Assembly: GCA_020635715.1 (NCBI GenBank)
Contig: JACJZG010000006.1
Coordinates: 115,188 to 179,187 of the forward strand
Length of the DNA: 64,000 nt
Source: Flavobacteriales bacterium
GTDB lineage: Bacteria; Bacteroidota; Bacteroidia; Flavobacteriales_F; PHOS-HE28
Direction of reading: 5' to 3'
The notes beneath the pieces were generated by a model. It worked only from the letters and a program-made list of their open reading frames with translations, ran no database searches and was not told where the DNA came from. Below are positions 63,615 to 64,000 of the stretch, piece by piece; the first letter of the stretch is position 1, and the number at the start of each line of letters is the position of its first letter. Made by a program: the position numbers and the translations under genes.

Positions 63615-64000
63615 ATGCGAACAAGCGCCCTCCACAGCACCTGCGTCATCACCCCAACCGGTGTGATCGAAGCCACGCTCATCCTCGACGACGGCAAGAT
63701 CCAGGAAGTCCTGCCCGGTCGTGTGGAACGGGACGGGATGTCCTTCGAGAGCTTCGGCGACAAGGTGATCATGCCGGGCGTTATTGATGCGCACGTCCAC
63801 ATCAACGAGCCGGGGCGCACGGAGTGGGAGGGGTTCGAGACCGCCACGAAGGCCGCAGCGGCCGGAGGCATCACCACCTTGGTCGAGATGCCGCTGAACG
63901 CGAGCCCGGTCACCACATCCGCCGCTGCGCTGAAGCTGAAGTTGGAAGCTGCGAAAGGAAAGCTGCATGTCAACGTCGGTTTCTACGGCGGCGTTGTCCC
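63615..64000 (+). CDS. allB: Allantoinase, N-terminal part (cut by window edge)
   Basis: An ATG 26 nt after the puuD stop opens a frame of 128 codons that continues past the window. It encodes the N-terminal part of a cyclic amidohydrolase: KVIMPGVIDAHVHINEPGRT, with the HxH metal ligands, then EWEGFETATKAAAAGGITT and LVEMPLNASPVTT. The MPLN segment and EPGRTEWEGFE favour allantoinase (allantoin to allantoate) over dihydroorotase or hydantoinase. Its position after puuD supports this. Confidence 0.88.
   Translation, partial: MRTSALHSTCVITPTGVIEATLILDDGKIQEVLPGRVERDGMSFESFGDKVIMPGVIDAHVHINEPGRTEWEGFETATKAAAAGGITTLVEMPLNASPVTTSAAALKLKLEAAKGKLHVNVGFYGGVV

Overview
The window looks like a chromosomal segment of a Flavobacteriales-type member of the Bacteroidota with unusually high GC. 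The evidence is five proteins with type IX secretion (T9SS) C-terminal sorting domains, a TonB-dependent receptor, S46 and DPP4-like peptidases, the Bacteroidota -7 promoter element TAnnTTTG in front of many genes, a Bacteroidota-like rRNA operon, and a near absence of Shine-Dalgarno sequences. Most of it is ordinary housekeeping chromosome. No insertion sequence, prophage, integrase or CRISPR array is visible.

Layout. 1-2140: a 5'-truncated RHS/YD-type protein with a variable C-terminal tail, followed by a secreted MORN-like gene that runs off the window, and preceded by an inverted-repeat element. 2142-14638: minus-strand housekeeping and envelope genes (S46 peptidase, DUF6438 lipoprotein, yidC, pyrG, T9SS cargo, TonB receptor, holA, AMP nucleosidase), separated by short-period intergenic repeats. 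14663-27701: mixed strands, with an HSDR_N protein, a T9SS subtilase, a YtcJ-type amidohydrolase lipoprotein, purL, tpx, an ECF sigma/anti-sigma pair, mtgA, an MscS channel and an SDR enzyme. 27734-33116: a complete rRNA operon with two tandem promoters, three boxA-like sites, 16S, tRNA-Ile(GAT), tRNA-Ala(TGC), 23S, 5S and a strong terminator. 33160-41303: a TlpA-like thioredoxin, ispE, accA, a beta-propeller lipoprotein, dnaB, a secreted conserved protein and DUF5606. 41392-49676: a redox and peptidase block with a T9SS pentaheme cytochrome c, a T9SS M28 peptidase, a T9SS azurin-like cupredoxin, a DPP4-like peptidase and two tandem di-heme peroxidase lipoproteins. 49751-61046: murB, two glycosyltransferases, an ftsE-like ATPase, a giant TPR protein coupled to an outer-membrane barrel, and gyrB. 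61100-64000: purine catabolism (xdhC, puuD urate hydroxylase, start of allantoinase allB).

The most notable signals are: (i) the 16S 3' tail carries UCUCC where the anti-Shine-Dalgarno core CCUCC is expected; (ii) several -7 elements lie 4-7 nt from start codons, implying leaderless mRNAs; (iii) a pentaheme cytochrome and an azurin-like cupredoxin, the latter with Gln at the axial-ligand position, both carry T9SS sorting signals and sit beside two peroxidases; (iv) the RHS tail plus adjacent gene is a candidate polymorphic toxin/immunity-like module at an inverted-repeat junction; (v) 8-bp-period intergenic arrays occur in inverted pairs.
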